A stretch of DNA of 64,000 bases from Gonocerus acuteangulatus (GCA_946811695.1 OX328125.1:94576760-94640759), one strand, 5' to 3'; positions 9,586-22,008 are shown, numbered from the stretch's first letter. A program made the numbers and translations. Notes: generated by a model not told the origin, from the sequence alone.

Positions 9586-10516
9586 AAAATGATTTGCGTT
9601 TATCCATTTAGAACATATTTTTCTTTTAAATCCCTAATTTTTAATAGAATTTAACAGGAATTTACATTATTTATTTATTGTGACTCTGAAGAACTACAAG
9701 GCAAATAAGTGATGAGAGAAAATATCTTGAAATTCTTGAAATGAATCAACCCAACGATACAAGAGTGCCATTTCTTAAATCAATTATCGAGAACAAAGTG
9801 TCACAATCTTATAATATATTTTCGTTCTTAATCTGATTGTTGCATGCACAACTAATTCAAATAACAAGACAATTAATCTGCTTAAAGGATGGAAATCGTC
9901 CGATGAGCTGTAGGCACATACCGTGTAACAGGCGAACATGACAAGGTCCAATATTGGTAGGCATATAGCCGTGACATTACATTCAGGTTAGTACATGTAT
10001 ATCCGACAGCACTGGTTGAAGGCTCTCATTTGTAGTTATATAAATATTTTGTGTGTTTTAAATCTGTCAATATAAAAATTATGGCGGAAATATGTTTTTG
10101 GACAATTTTAAAACATACAAAATGTTGATGTAGCATACATACCTGAGTGTTTAACCAGTGCTGTACAAACCTAAATGTAATATCACTACTGCATGCCTGC
10201 AAATATTGGATCTAGTCTTGTGCATATGTTAAAAGCTATATGCTTATAGCTCATCAAGCGACCAATTTCCATCCGTTCAGTACATTAATCATCGTGTTAA
10301 CGGAATAGTTTTCTATTGAACAATCAGATTAACAAGCAGAATAGTTTCATGTCAAAATATGATTAACGTCTTTGCTTATTGTATTAAGTATATGGCAATT
10401 ATTTTAAATCAAAGTGTACAAATATAATAAAGATACTAAGTTATGACACTAATTAATTGGGATGTTTACCTGTAGTGTGTTTTTATCAGGAGCGATGCTT
10501 TAACTTAAACCGCTAA
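9586..10516. other. Unassigned AT-rich sequence
   Basis: No recognised gene, RNA or repeat. Confidence 0.4.
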
Positions 10517-10925
10517 GGTTCTATGAAATATGGCTGGACTTTTGAATCTTAAACAAATTTTTAAGCGTCCAATCTTCCCAAAATTTGAATATAGGGGTTT
10601 TTAATGTGCTAAAAAGAAATCTGACATCCGTATTTAAATATATTTTTTTTTAATAATGAATAACATTTTAAAAGCAGGTATATGGAATATTTTAGCGAAA
10701 TAATGACTTCTCTAGAGTCGAGTATGCAATTTTTGATTTAAATACGGATGTCAGATCTGTATTTAGCACATTAACAAACCCTATATTCAAATTTTGGGAG
10801 GATTCCAAAAAAAAAAAAAAAAAAAAGAAAAAAGTATTTTAAATTTCGCTGAGGCCGGACCCTTAAAATGCTTCACTCTTGTTTAAGATTCACAAATCCG
10901 GCCATATTTCAAAAAACCTTTTTCC
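10517..10925. mobile_element. Fold-back element, 69-bp core arms
   Basis: Positions 10571-10639 pair without gaps with 10736-10804 (p pairs with 21375-p; a handful of mismatches). Pairing then resumes outward between 10517-10570 (TATGAAATATGGCTGGA, GAATCTTAAACAA) and about 10870-10920, across a poly(A) interruption at 10806-10825. The interior is AT-rich and non-coding. Confidence 0.75.
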
Positions 10926-11152
10926 GATTCAAACCAAACTTAGAGGGTCGATGGAGTTTCTAAAGTTACACATTTTCGTCCGATCGGTTTATTTCTACGT
11001 GTTCTGTAATCGACTGCAAAAGCGATTAAATTTGAATTTTATTTTGAGAACCATTTCTCACTAGTAATTCCCGAGATAATACAATAGTCATTTATATGGT
11101 TCAAAAATTAGCCTCTTCTTTCCAAAAAGCCCAAAGACGTAAAACTTTTACT

Positions 11153-11199
11153 CCTTGAAATAAATCGACTTTTACGGTAAAAGTCGAGTTATTTCAAGG
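11153..11199. repeat. 47-bp near-perfect palindrome
   Basis: CCTTGAAATAAATCGACTTT is followed by its near-perfect complement with almost no loop. Confidence 0.85.
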
Positions 11200-11492
11200 C
11201 GAGATATTGAATTTCGAAACGTAACCTCATTTTACACATTTTTAGAACTCAAGGTAAATTGTCAACATTTTTTTCAGCTGAATGCTTGAGAAGTGCGTTT
11301 TCTCACTTTAACAGGACCTTTTTCTAGTTAAGTACTACACATACAAAAATTCTCGTTTGAATCGGTGAGGGTCACGTCGAGTGCACTCGAAGAATTTATT
11401 CTTAAAATCAAAGTATTCATTAGGAGTGAATATTATCCACAACATCTTCAAGATCGAAATAACAATCTGCCAAGAGAAGATGTAATTATTAC

Positions 11493-11611
11493 GAAGACAA
11501 GGGATAGTTGGGATTCGGCTAGGTGGGAAAAAAACCTCAGACCTTCAGAAAGAAATTTGTAGGTCTGACGATTTTTTTCTCCTAGTCGAATCCCAACCAT
11601 CCCTTGTCTTC
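11493..11611. repeat. Fold-back of a retroelement end, arms of about 51 bp
   Basis: GAAGACAAGGGATAGTTGGG (11493 on) pairs with the complement ending at 11611, with several mismatches and a loop of about 16 nt. One arm's GGGATAGTTGGGATTCGGCT phrase recurs at about 61485. There it adjoins a hammerhead-like motif, so this palindrome is probably two opposed copies of that element end. Confidence 0.8.
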
Positions 11612-12730
11612 ATATCACTGCAACGGCTAACTATCTCCATCTCCACGATGTAATTATTGTTTTCTCGAGCTTAAACGATTTGTTGTAATGACATATATGC
11701 ATTCTGAAAACTGAAAAAAGAAGGCCCAAATATCTTATTATTTTTCTAAATTTTAGTAAAACTAATTGTGTTTACTCAGCTCCTACGAGGACATTTAGCC
11801 CTTAAATAATACACATTACTCTGTGGAAGACCATCAGCAGAATAAATAAAATTAGAAAGGCTTTATCTCGTAATCCTCTACGTTTTTTTTAAAACTTTAA
11901 TTAATGGAATTTTAAATGTTTTTCTAATTAATAAGTTCATCCATTCATGAATTTTATGTGCCTTACTCACGCCACGAGGTCAGCGGACTTAATGTGTTCT
12001 TATCAAAGAATGTTTTAGATTTATATTGATTACATCTCTGCTTCATTAGTTAGTTTGGAAGAAAATTCGCATGCTCGACTATTTGCTACAATTTTAGTAT
12101 TCAGTTTGTGTATTATGTTAGTGTTATTAACCACACCAAGTTTAAATTGCTAAATTATATGGATTCTTTCTTCAAGAGATGAATATTGCAGTTTATGACA
12201 AGAATATAGTTTTTACAAATATCAGGTTTGTTTTCTTCAAAAGGACTTTCACTAAGCATCGAACTTAGCCGAGATTCCACGGCATTGCGATAGAATCCTT
12301 GGAAAATATCACTCGATCATAGTGAAACAAGCCGTATAAACGAAAAAATAAGGACCCGAGGACACAAATTATAGGCGTATATGTTTTAATCCTCATATAC
12401 ACAATCAACCACTAGGATACGTTTGGGACACCTCATGTGTAGCACACAATTAAATATAAACATACAAAGAATACAAAAGAAACAAAAAACTATGGGTGAA
12501 ACGCATACTTAAAATTGCTTGTACGGTTTTTTGAATATCAGCAATGCACTTGGTCCTTCGTTATTTTTACGTGTACATATTCTTGTAAGACCATTAGAAA
12601 CTTGTTTTTGTGAGCGCCCACGATGGAATAAGGTCGTTTTTAATGAGGGCATCGCTGAAAGAAGGCAAAGAATACCAGCGTACGGCTCCATGGCTTCACT
12701 GTGTGCAAAATATTTTTTCTATAATATTTT

Positions 12731-12731
<1 letters not shown>
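11612..12731. other. Unassigned sequence
   Basis: About 1.1 kb. Two overlapping frames on opposite strands at 12509-12700 are open for about 60 codons in slightly more GC-rich DNA. I recognise no domain in either. Confidence 0.4.

Positions 12732-12732
<1 letters not shown>

Positions 12733-12796
<64 letters not shown>
12733..12796. repeat. (TA)n microsatellite
   Basis: About 32 TA units. It is the insertion target of the Tc1-like element that follows. Confidence 0.95.
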
Positions 12797-12799
<3 letters not shown>

Positions 12800-14433
12800 T
12801 GACTCACAGTCAAAATGATGCAAGATATTTACTTTTAAAAAAATATATTTAATACCAACCCACAATTTATTCTGAAAAATCTCTGTTTACAAAAATACAG
12901 TAGGATCATCAGGCTAGAACATACAATAGTTAAAAATTTATTTGAGGTCAAATCATAAGATTAAACAAAAACTTTATAAATTAATATACATTTCTAAGGT
13001 CACAGTGAAAATGATGCAAAATGGAAAACGTCCAAAAATTCAAAAATATTTTAAATTTTAGTACTTTCTAGGTAATCCTTTATTATTATTTATGACATTC
13101 AAACAATTGGATATGAATTGGACAAGCTTTTCTGTGCAAGATAGACATATCTTCTCCCATTCTTCTTGACGCGTCTTTATGAGATATTCTTGGTTGGATA
13201 TTTTATGTTTCATCACTTCTGTTTCTAATTAACTTCATAAATCCTCTATGACATTGAGGTCCAGTGATTAGAGTGGTGATTTTATAGTTTTGGAGCTTTT
13301 ATGCGAACCCATTCTCTTGCGAGATAAGAAGAATACTTGGGATCATTATGTCTATAAAAAGCAAAATAATTTATTATTCCGAACTTGGTTGCAATATTTT
13401 CTTCAGAATGTCACAGGATTAATGTTTATCCATTGTTTCATCAATAAAATGATGATATCCTACCACCGAAGCAGCCATACTCCCCCAAACCATAACATTA
13501 TCACCTCAATGTTTGATGTTCAGGTGAAGATTATTCCCATGGAGCTCTTGATCTGCCTATCTCCAGTCGAAATTTGTTCTATCAGGGCCAAAAATTGAAT
13601 TTTGACTTATCCAAAAACAAAACAGTTCTCCAGAAGTCCATCTCTTCTTTAAATAATTCTTGGGAGAAATAATTTGCATCTTTTTATATTTCTCGTTGAT
13701 GTAAGAATTTTACCTTGGAACTCTACCATTGTATTGTCTTTATTTTTTAAATTCTTTGAATGGTTTCAGCACATGCAGTTTTATTTAAACGTTTTTTAAC
13801 TACTGTAGCCTAGTTTGCAGCACTTGATTTTGAATTATTTTTTATTTGGCACATAATCCACCGTTTGTCATTGCCGGTAAAACGTTTCTTTTGTAATTAC
13901 TCTAGATTTTCTTATTATTCTGTTTTCTTTTTTAAAACGTTCAATAATATTTTGAATAGTCGCATAAATCCTATTGATAATAGAGGTGATTTCATGTTGT
14001 TTTGCCCATTTTAAATTTGTTAATCACTATTTATCATCCAGGAATAGTTGTATGCGTACCAAATTTAAGGAAATGCTCGAACAAGACTGATTACTCGTAT
14101 TCATATTGTTTATTTTCGGGTTTAATAAAAGAATGAAAAGTAATTAAAATATTAGTAAACTCATGTCCCCAAAAATTGAAGAATATTTATTTTTTAAACG
14201 GAACTAAACTTTGCATATTTTTCACTGTGACCTTCAATTGCTATGAGTTTTAATGAAGATTTTTTTTTCTATTTTTATAAATGTTGTAGAGTTGACTTGA
14301 TTACCTAAATTCAATGCATGACAATGAATCATTATGTCCTAGTGTGCATTGGCATTTAAATTGTAATAAATTGAGAACAAATAGCAATAGAAATAGAAAT
14401 CTTGGTTTGCATCATTTTGACTGTGAGCCACTG
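12797..14433 (-). mobile_element. Tc1-like element with IR/DR-type ends
   Basis: A 1637-bp element bounded by CAGTGACTCACAGTCAAAAT at the left and the complement of CAGTGGCTCACAGTCAAAAT at the right, flanked by TA on both sides. A second, inner copy of the binding motif, AAGGTCACAGTGAAAA, begins about 199 bp inside each end (12996 and, inverted, 14235). This is the inverted/direct-repeat arrangement known from some Tc1-type transposons, where the transposase binds both outer and inner sites. The interior holds a decayed transposase on the minus strand. Confidence 0.9.
13060..13900 (-). pseudogene. Tc1-like transposase, degenerate
   Basis: Reading the minus strand in shifting frames, I recognise a VMVWGxMA-like block near 13500, a HNDPKYSS...LAREW block near 13330 and a SNHWTSMSxIED-like block near 13270. 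These correspond to the VMVWG, DNDPKHTS...EWL and SPDLNPIE blocks of Tc1 transposases. The DNDP block contains the second catalytic aspartate. Stops and frameshifts interrupt every frame, so no product is expected. A plus-strand frame of 102 codons over the same region is a shadow. The element's terminal and inner repeats are better preserved than its gene. Confidence 0.65.
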
Positions 14434-14555
14434 TACATATATGCATATATATACTTTTTTTTAAAAAAAAATCAGTTATTTTTATTTTTGGAGATTTTCG
14501 GAGTACTGTAAAAATGTAGTACACTCGGCGAGATCATCGTTGCTAATTAAAAAAA

Positions 14556-14558
<3 letters not shown>

Positions 14559-14601
<43 letters not shown>

Positions 14602-14641
14602 CTATTTATTTTCTTCTGCACATTAGAAATCCCTGGGTGTG

Positions 14642-14707
<66 letters not shown>

Positions 14708-14709
14708 TA
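14559..14709. repeat. Two (TA)n arrays
   Basis: Long TA runs at 14559-14598 and 14647-14702, separated by about 48 bp of ordinary sequence. Confidence 0.95.
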
Positions 14710-14754
14710 TAACACACGAATTTGAACCACAGGTTTTGAAACGTTAGAGTTTCT

Positions 14755-14845
14755 AGTCTGCACTTCCGGATTGCGTCATAAGGTCAACCTTATAAGCGGG
14801 TTTCCTCCCTATGGAGGGAGGGAGAAACCGCGCTAAAAACTATAT
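14755..14845 (-). repeat. Dispersed repeat (TTAGCGCG-TTTCCTCCCT family)
   Basis: The minus strand reads TTTTTAGCGCGG, TTTCTCCCTCCCTCC and GACGCAATCCGGAAGT. Similar plus-strand copies start at 29315 (TTTTTAGCGCGTTTCCTCCC) and 44515 (TTTTAGCGCGTTTCCTTCC, GACGCGATCCGGAGGT). The family is unknown. Confidence 0.55.
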
Positions 14846-15906
14846 TAGACCAACTCCAACAATTTATGTTTATAACAAGGTTTAAGGTTTATTCAACGGA
14901 AAAAGTAAATAATAAATGTGTAATATAATATGTACATGTACATTATTCTGTATAAAAATGTATACGTATTGTTATTATTTACTTTATAGTTTATTTTTTA
15001 AATATTTAATTCGATCTTAAGCTTAAAATATTTTGCGACCACTGTTTTTTAAACGTTTTCTTATCTAGATTTACTTATCAGTTCGTATAAAACTAATATT
15101 TCTATCGTTATTTTTACGTTTATAATTTCTTAATATTACGATCTTCTTATCATTAATGTAATTAGACACAATTAACAACAATAACGAATAAAACATAAAG
15201 TAAAATATCTCGAAAACGGTTGTGGGAGATAATTTCCAACTAAATAGGTTCAGCAGTAAATTTTAACAGGCCCACTTCAGTCATTGGTGGTAAAATATTT
15301 AGAATTTTCATTCTAAATTCCTCAAATCATCTAGAAGAAATGATTATTTGAAAAGAAGCTAAGAAAATATAGTTTCTGCAACTTGATTTTTTTTTATTTT
15401 GGCGAACCTTCCAAATCGCACTGTGGATGTTTATCGTTATTATAAAGCAATCAAAAACCACAGATACTGTTGATATTCAGTTGTCCATTTTCTGCGGTAA
15501 TTTATTTTTAATAAATCTTTCTAATCAACAAGAAATAACTAATCATTCCCACAAAAGTTCTAAATTTAGTTATGGTGATTCCTATTTAATTTTGTATTGA
15601 GGCCACTCAGTGCAGAGCTAACTCTAAAATATCTTAATTTGATTGATATACATACACACACACACAAACATATATATGCGTATATGGATGGGTCAGAGGA
15701 GAACTAGACCAAGTCCATTTTTGACATTATATGTTGTAATGGGATTGAAGAGTATTAACTTTATCTATGTATAAAGTCCTAACATTATTATTTTTCCAGT
15801 TGTAGCCGTCTAGCTACACATCTCGGAGTCATTCTTGTTTGTTTTCAGAGAATATGTAAGCCTAGTCCAAGTTGTAACTATTTTATGAACAAGGCTTTTA
15901 TGAACA
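14846..15906. other. Unassigned AT-rich sequence
   Basis: No recognised gene. The last 200 bp before 15907 may be the body of the 3' SINE tail there. Confidence 0.35.
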
Positions 15907-15962
15907 TGATGCTAATAGCCAAATAGTTGATGCGCCGTTAAAAAAAAAAAAAAAAAAAAAAA
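15907..15962 (+). mobile_element. Isolated SINE 3' tail
   Basis: ATGCTAATAGCCAAATAG, then TTGATGCGCCGTT and a poly(A) run (15941-15962). This is the same tail as the 5S-derived SINE at 3864-4062. No head was found upstream, so the copy is 5'-truncated or has an unknown head. Confidence 0.75.
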
Positions 15963-17247
15963 TGTCAGTGATATTTAAAATTAAGATTAGTGTTTACGTT
16001 CAAATCTTTTAAAGACTTACACTGGTCAATAGGATTTATACAAAATCTCTGCAATTAAAACGCATAATACTAATTTTCTGAAAATTGTATAACATGGACT
16101 AGTTGTGCTTTGAACCCTCCTAATATATGTATTCTTGGAGTAGCCAAATTGCATATGATAATAATTGTTAGTTATGTCTTTTTATTTATTATTGAAGAAA
16201 TTCATCCTGTAGGAAACCCGTACTACAAATATTTTGTTATTTTTGGATCGAAGTTAAAAAATGTGAACAATTATTTATTTATTGTTAAGAATTTACAACT
16301 CTTTTAGTATTACAATAATTTGTTTTATTATTTGTTGTCCCTTTTTTTTTTAAATTTTGTTTTTAATTTCATCTCTCTCAAAACGTGAATTTTGTTTAAG
16401 TTATTGTTTACCTGCTTACCCATCGAAGGGTAAATCACCTCTGTCGTGCTGCCCTCAGTTAGAGTAATAAATACAATAAAAATGAATTTGCAGTATTTTG
16501 TTTTATTAAATCTATACATATAATACAATTCGAACGGATCGCTGTCTGTACGTAGAAGATATATGGGAAAACATACAATTGGGGGCTTTATCAACGCAAT
16601 AGTACCCAAAACAAGGATTTTTAACATTTTTGTCTGTTTTAGTGTCTGTCAGACACTATACACCCGAGGGTTTAACAATCCATAAGCTGTCAGCTTAGTG
16701 GCTCTGTCACGTTTTAGCAATCCTAGCAGCTTGTATGCTTGATCCCCGATGGCTATACATCTAATATCGTGTATAGAGAATCACTACTGTAAAGTAATTT
16801 TTTTTTTTTTTTTTAAATACCCATAGGACGGTGTTTATCCAAAATAAACCAAAAGATATATCCAAAAATGCTGCCCTAAGTCACTATTCACGCAGACGAA
16901 GTCGCGGGCACAGATAGTGTGTTATACATTCAGCCGAACTCAGATGTCACACTTTGTTACCTGCTAATAGCCATATTTGCGGAGCAGATGTATTAAATAA
17001 ATAAATACATGTATTATACAATATTTCATACAGTGCATAAATGTATAATTAATATGTAATACTTACAAATAGAATTACATTTCATTATCTAAAAATACAT
17101 ATTCTCGTAAAAGTAAGAGCCCTTCTGGTTAAAGCGGACCCCCTCGTCAAACCGGTTGCCTCTATGAACCTAGACGGGTTGTATCACATTCTTACGCCGT
17201 AATACAGAATGAGTAATTCACTCGGTGACAGATGTATTACTGGTTTT

Positions 17248-17283
<36 letters not shown>

Positions 17284-17629
17284 ACGTTAACTTGCTTGGC
17301 TGGGATTTGTATTCAGAATCATCCATTTTTTTTTTTATTTACGCATCATAGTGCCTCTATGGTGAGGGAGTTTATATTTTTCCTGCACACGCCATGCCAT
17401 TATTTGCATATCATATTCGTCTAAAATATTGTTCATTTAGTTTATTACAGTTATCCAATTTTAAATACATAACAAAATAATTCTTATTAATTAAAGAAAA
17501 TTATCTTAAATTTTATTGAAGCATGCTCTTAACAGGAAGTGCCACATTCTGTTCTCAGTTGGTAAATATTTTTGGCTACTTTAATCAAAATGTGGATATA
17601 ATCATTAAATAGTAGAGTCATCCGTTGTT
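15963..17629. other. Unassigned AT-rich sequence with T tracts
   Basis: No convincing gene. T tracts lie at 16799-16814 and 17251-17279. Near 16895 the phrase CAGACGAAGTCGCGGGCAC resembles the ends of arthropod non-autonomous elements (possibly Helitron-like), but boundaries could not be defined. Confidence 0.4.
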
Positions 17630-17780
17630 AAATTTGGCGCCGAAGATCCTTGCTTCGCTTGAATTTTTACGTTTGTTAATATTTTTCACGAAAGATTAAG
17701 ACAGAACATTAACGCATTATATTCTTAGCTTTCTTAGGGAACGCTCCGAGATTCCTGTGAGTCAAACTTCTTTCTTTACA
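17630..17780 (+). repeat. Ancient dispersed repeat (GCCGAAGATC...GATTCCTGTGAGTC)
   Basis: GGCGCCGAAGATCCTTGCTTC through TTCCTGTGAGTCAAAC shows spaced similarity to 27725-27905 and 29840-30225. The 3' portion is shared with 24727-24775. It is non-coding and the family is unknown. Confidence 0.5.
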
Positions 17781-17880
17781 AGTTTTATTTTAATATCATA
17801 TATTAAATTCTTTATTTGTTTTTGTAACACTTTAATAATTTTTTACTTCGGGTTTATTATTTGATTTTTCCTGTTTGTAG

Positions 17881-17960
17881 CTAATGAAGGTTACTAATGA
17901 GCAAGCTGAAACGTTCGATTAATCCTTTAAGAAATATATTGTTTTCTTAGGCGAATTCGA
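17881..17960 (+). ncRNA. Weak hammerhead-like retroelement end
   Basis: CTAATGAAGGTTACTAATGA is followed by GCAAGCTGAAACGTTCG. The layout CTRATGA, AGGTT/AAGCT stem, GAAACGT matches the better motifs at 8730 and 61543 but has decayed. Confidence 0.3.
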
Positions 17961-18078
17961 ACTATTTAAAAAGTATGTAATTACTTTTTTTAGAATTCTT
18001 GATTAATGTAATTGCTTGGGTCCTAATTACTAGACGGGTCATAAAAACAACAACATATAATTGCTGAATAAATCATAT

Positions 18079-18950
18079 AAAGGGTAATTCTACCTTGTGC
18101 TCTCAAAATCAAAGTCATTTTCTTGAAATTATATATAACAAATAAATCGATATTTTTTCAATTCTTTGCATCAAACGTTTTATATGGGATATTAAAGTAT
18201 CAAAAAAAAAAAAAAAAAAATACGTTTCAATTCTTTGAAAAAAATAATGGTGGCGCTGTGTCTGACAAACGTAACCCCTCTTTTTTCACGGGCGATAGTC
18301 TGCAGGCGCAATTTTCAATCTCGAAAAAAAAAACAAAAATTATTTCGAAAGAAGAAGGTTAAATCTAGTAAAGTACGTAGGATTTTGAAGAAATATTAAT
18401 TTCTTCAAAAATGTTGAGCAATTATTCATTTTCTATTAAAAAATCCGTCGAAAATTATAAAATCGTTATAATTCTATGAATCGAAAAAAATCCTTCGTAC
18501 TTTTCTAGCAAATACCATGGGTAAGCTCCAGTTAAAATTTGAAGTTGATCTGGCAAATATTGAAGATGCCTGAGTATTGCCCGATTTGAGATAGATCATA
18601 GTTTTGAGAAAACGACTTTGAAGTTTAATGTTCTGAAATGTTCATGTCTTTCCTACTTATTTTTTCCCCATAATTTATTGTAATAAAGATAAGAAAATGG
18701 ATTTTAATTTTTAAATGTATTAAAGAAGTACCAAAAATAAATTTAACAATTAAAAAGGGACCAATCGAAGCTCTCTCAAAAAATTATCTTCAAATCGGGA
18801 TTTTACTTGGAAAATGGTATTTTTTGCCCATTTAAAATTTTTTTTCTTCACATATACACTCTTGGATATAGTTTTTGATTAGTTAAATAAGAATTTTAAC
18901 CTATAAAAAAATTTGTAAAAAAACAAAGTATCAGGGTAGTATTACACCTT
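18079..18950. mobile_element. Possible DNA transposon with imperfect TIRs
   Basis: AAGGGTAATTCTACCTTG near 18079 is inversely similar to CAGGGTAGTATTACACCTT near 18932. A TTAA lies at the right end only. The interior is AT-rich with no transposase. It might be piggyBac-like, but the left target site does not support that firmly. Confidence 0.35.
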
Positions 18951-19619
18951 AAAATACTTCTTAGGAATTAATAATTATGAATATCTATTGCATATTCTGA
19001 TGATGATATCGTCGATACAAATGCAAAGTGTCGAATGTGAAAATTACCACTGTTCAGAGTGGAAATGCTTTTATTCATAACTTTTTTTTGGACAGTCAAA
19101 TATTCGGCAGATTTGACTTTTTGATAGTAAAATACTTTCCCTTTAATAGAGTGATCTAAGATTCAAGAATTTGCCGTACATAAGTCAAGCAGAAATTAGT
19201 AAAGATTGACAATGAAAGATGCATTTTTTCACATATCAAAAGGTTTTCTATAAGTCCAAAGAGTTGAATGAGAAGGTTAGATTCCAAGCGTCAACCATTT
19301 CCCCTTCTCCGCTGTTAGCTCTATCTTATCACTTCCGTGTTTGACAAGATCGGTCAATGCTATCTGCTATCTTTTCGGCGGCTACATATAACTCACAACC
19401 TCGACCTTCAGGCTGCCTATTCAAGATTCATTACAATGGATTTGTTTGTAGTGTTATTGAGTGTATGTTTTAGAAGATATATTTCCAAAAGATGGTTGAT
19501 CTGAAGAAGAAGAAGTTAAAACTTATTTAAAGCAAATAATCTAGAAGAATGTGCTTAAAGATAATTATTGTTCCATTATCTTTGTAACGGTGCTGAGTCC
19601 CGTGACATGTGATAAGTGT
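18951..19619. other. Unassigned AT-rich sequence
   Basis: A CTGATGATGATATCGTCGAT phrase near 18997 resembles the other retroelement ends. Nothing else is recognised. Confidence 0.4.
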
Positions 19620-19659
19620 AAGTCGACTCGTTTTTAAAATACTTCTCCGTTCTTTGCAA

Positions 19660-19830
19660 TGACTATAGCCACGATGAATACATCCCTTCCCGAACTATAC
19701 TATTTGGATGGGTGACCGTCAGAGAAAACCTCGTGCCGTTGGCATTATTGAAGAATGGCAAACTGTAGGTAACGTGGCGCTACTAGCCTAGAAATTGATA
19801 TGACGACGATCGGTTACCAAAATAATTGTC
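19660..19830 (+). mobile_element. Degenerate 5S-derived SINE
   Basis: TAGCCACGATGAATACATC, TTTGGATGGGTGACCGTCAG and GTGCCGTTGGCATTAT are 5S-like. They are followed by GAATGGCAAACTGTAGGTAA and a GGCGCTACTAGCC tail word. It is strongly diverged and lacks a poly(A). Confidence 0.65.
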
Positions 19831-19989
19831 ATTAATGTAATTTAATACATTACTCTCAGCAGGAAATTACAAATAATATCTCTGCAAAAATATAGTTTTT
19901 CTAATAACTATATTTTCTTTGTCAATTTTTGGATTTTTCACAAGTCTGTATAGCTACCGTTGTAATATTGCGATTTTTTAAAATATTTT

Positions 19990-20590
19990 TATTTTTATTT
20001 TAATTGTCTGCCTCTACTCATGAAGAGTCAATGATTTTTTATTTACAATTGTAATTTTATGTCTTTGATGAAGTCGATTACATTTTGTGTCTTGATAATT
20101 ATCCTTCAGTGCTTCTTTAAGGCTATTCGGGATTCCGTGGGCTTCTCTTTCCTTTTTAAATGTAGGACAGTAGAGTAGAATGTGTTCTACAGTATTGCAT
20201 GGCAGGCATCGCATGTTGGAGGGTGTAAGCCTCGTAGCAAGTATGTATGTGTCAATTTCGTGTGGCCAATGCCTAGTCTGCTGAGTATTACTTCATTTTT
20301 TCTATTCTGCCGCTCTGTCGTAGTCCATGGTTTCACATCCTCTTTTATCTTCCTGAGATGATTGTTAACTTTTAGCCAATCCTCAGTCCAAAAGTGAAGT
20401 ATTGCCTTCTTGACAAAGTGTTTTAAGTCCGGAGCTGTGGCTTCTTCGATGATTGTAACCCCTTCAACCTGTACTCTAGCTGAATTCGCCTCCTCATCTG
20501 CTTTCTGGTTCAAACCAATATTACGGTGAGAAGCAACCCAGATTAGAGCAATAGTTTTATTTTGCAGGTGGAGACAGGATTCCTCAATTT
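19990..20590 (-). pseudogene. LINE 3' end with RNase H domain
   Basis: Minus strand. ALIWVASHRNIG followed by LNQKADEEANSA is the last RNase H motif (WVPSHxGIxGNExAD type). Then come VILSRLGIGHTKLTHTYLLR and PPTCDACHAIL, and after a frame change near 20200, CNTVEHILLYCPTFKKER. The latter is the C-terminal Cys/His block of I/Jockey-group non-LTR retrotransposons. The reverse transcriptase and 5' parts are missing. The frameshift and truncation make it a dead copy. Similar tails occur at 34985-35253 and 57340-57490. Confidence 0.8.
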
Positions 20591-20591
20591 T

Positions 20592-20822
20592 TTAAAATAG
20601 TTTTATGTTAGGAAAAATTAACAATTCTACTGTAATATTTGAACTGTAATTCCAAAGAAATGTTTGGAACCATTGCTGCACTGTACATTCTCTGTTGATT
20701 CCCTCTTCCCAAACTGCATTGGTGTTACTCGCGGTTTTGTCTGTACATCGGCCATGACGGGAATCTTGTTTGATATGGTGAATTTCAAAGTTCGTTACTC
20801 TTTCTAATACAGACTGTAACAC
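20592..20822 (-). pseudogene. Mariner transposase N-terminal fragment
   Basis: The 76-codon frame contains TASNTNAVWEEGINREC and TVQQWFQTF. This matches the pattern of the first helix-turn-helix of mariner transposases (NINxxxGEGxxxxRTVQRWFxKF). The linker, second HTH and catalytic domain are not present downstream. A host or other function is unlikely. Confidence 0.5.
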
Positions 20823-21999
20823 AAACTAATCTTTGAGGAAATATATCACTAATAAATGTTGTTTATAATCCGTTAACTAGATGTTAAACTATCTATTTTT
20901 ACTTGGCAAGCACTTGCCTAAACCTAGTAAATATTCAAAACCTGCTTTATTTTTGCACCAACACAATATAATACCTTTACGAAGAATAAGATATTTAATA
21001 AACGTGTAAATAATTTACGAATAACAATTCTGTTTATAATGATCTTTCTGTGCCAATTTGTGATTTTATTAATTGGTTTTCTTAGGGGTTACTTAAGTGA
21101 AGTTTGCAACTAGCTGATTAGTATATGGACTGACAGGTGATTGAAGGATTAGAAAGGTTGATTATTGAAGCAGCTGGATAATCATCCGATTAATCAGATA
21201 GTCGCCGTCAGCTGTTGACTATTCGAGCTGCTAGTTGCCTTGGATCTATTCTACTCGGACGGAGGACAATGGAATTCATAGAGCATTCAGGTGTTAGGCT
21301 TGTTAGTCTTCTCATGGTGTCCGGCACTCTTATAACTAGCTTATTTATTGCTTTTACAAGGATCTCCGTTCCTACTCCTAGCTTATGGCTGCTCACAAGG
21401 AAGTCATATGGTACACTTCGCGCAGCACATTATAATTGACTTGGATCAATAAGGAAATAGATTTTATGTATTCCTTCGCCATTGATATTAGTTATATATT
21501 TAGAATGCACATAAGTCAACTACAAGATTTGTCCTGTTAATATGGCAGCTAGTAATATGCGCAGGTCTTTCCGTTTTTATTTTAGGCTGTTTCCTCCCTT
21601 CCAATTGGAAGTAAAATTTGCTTCCGGGCTAAACGACGCGTTTTCAAAAGGCTTTAGCCTCTAAATCTTAACCGATATCATGACATTTTTTTTTTCAAAT
21701 GAAAGGTTATAAAATTTAGAAAAACATTGTCTATTCAGATTTCTATTTCTCTTCTTTATCAAATTGCGTGTAAGGATGTTAAATTCACAATGTTTTGCAA
21801 TCGAACATTGCATTTTTCATCTAATTTAATATGATCACCGATATCGTTGGAATTAAATTAAATTCTACCAGGTGAAATTGCCACAATCACGAGCCAAAAC
21901 ATAAATTTTGTTTTCCAATTTTGCGAAACAATGTGGTGAGCCCACCCCCAACTAGTCACAGCCCGGACACACCTACTCTCCCGACACCCCCTCTTCCCC
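20823..21999. other. Unassigned sequence
   Basis: Opposed frames of 62 and 74 codons at 21208-21439 sit in less AT-rich DNA but show no domain that I recognise. The remainder is AT-rich. Confidence 0.4.
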
Positions 22000-22008
22000 A
22001 AAAGCCGT

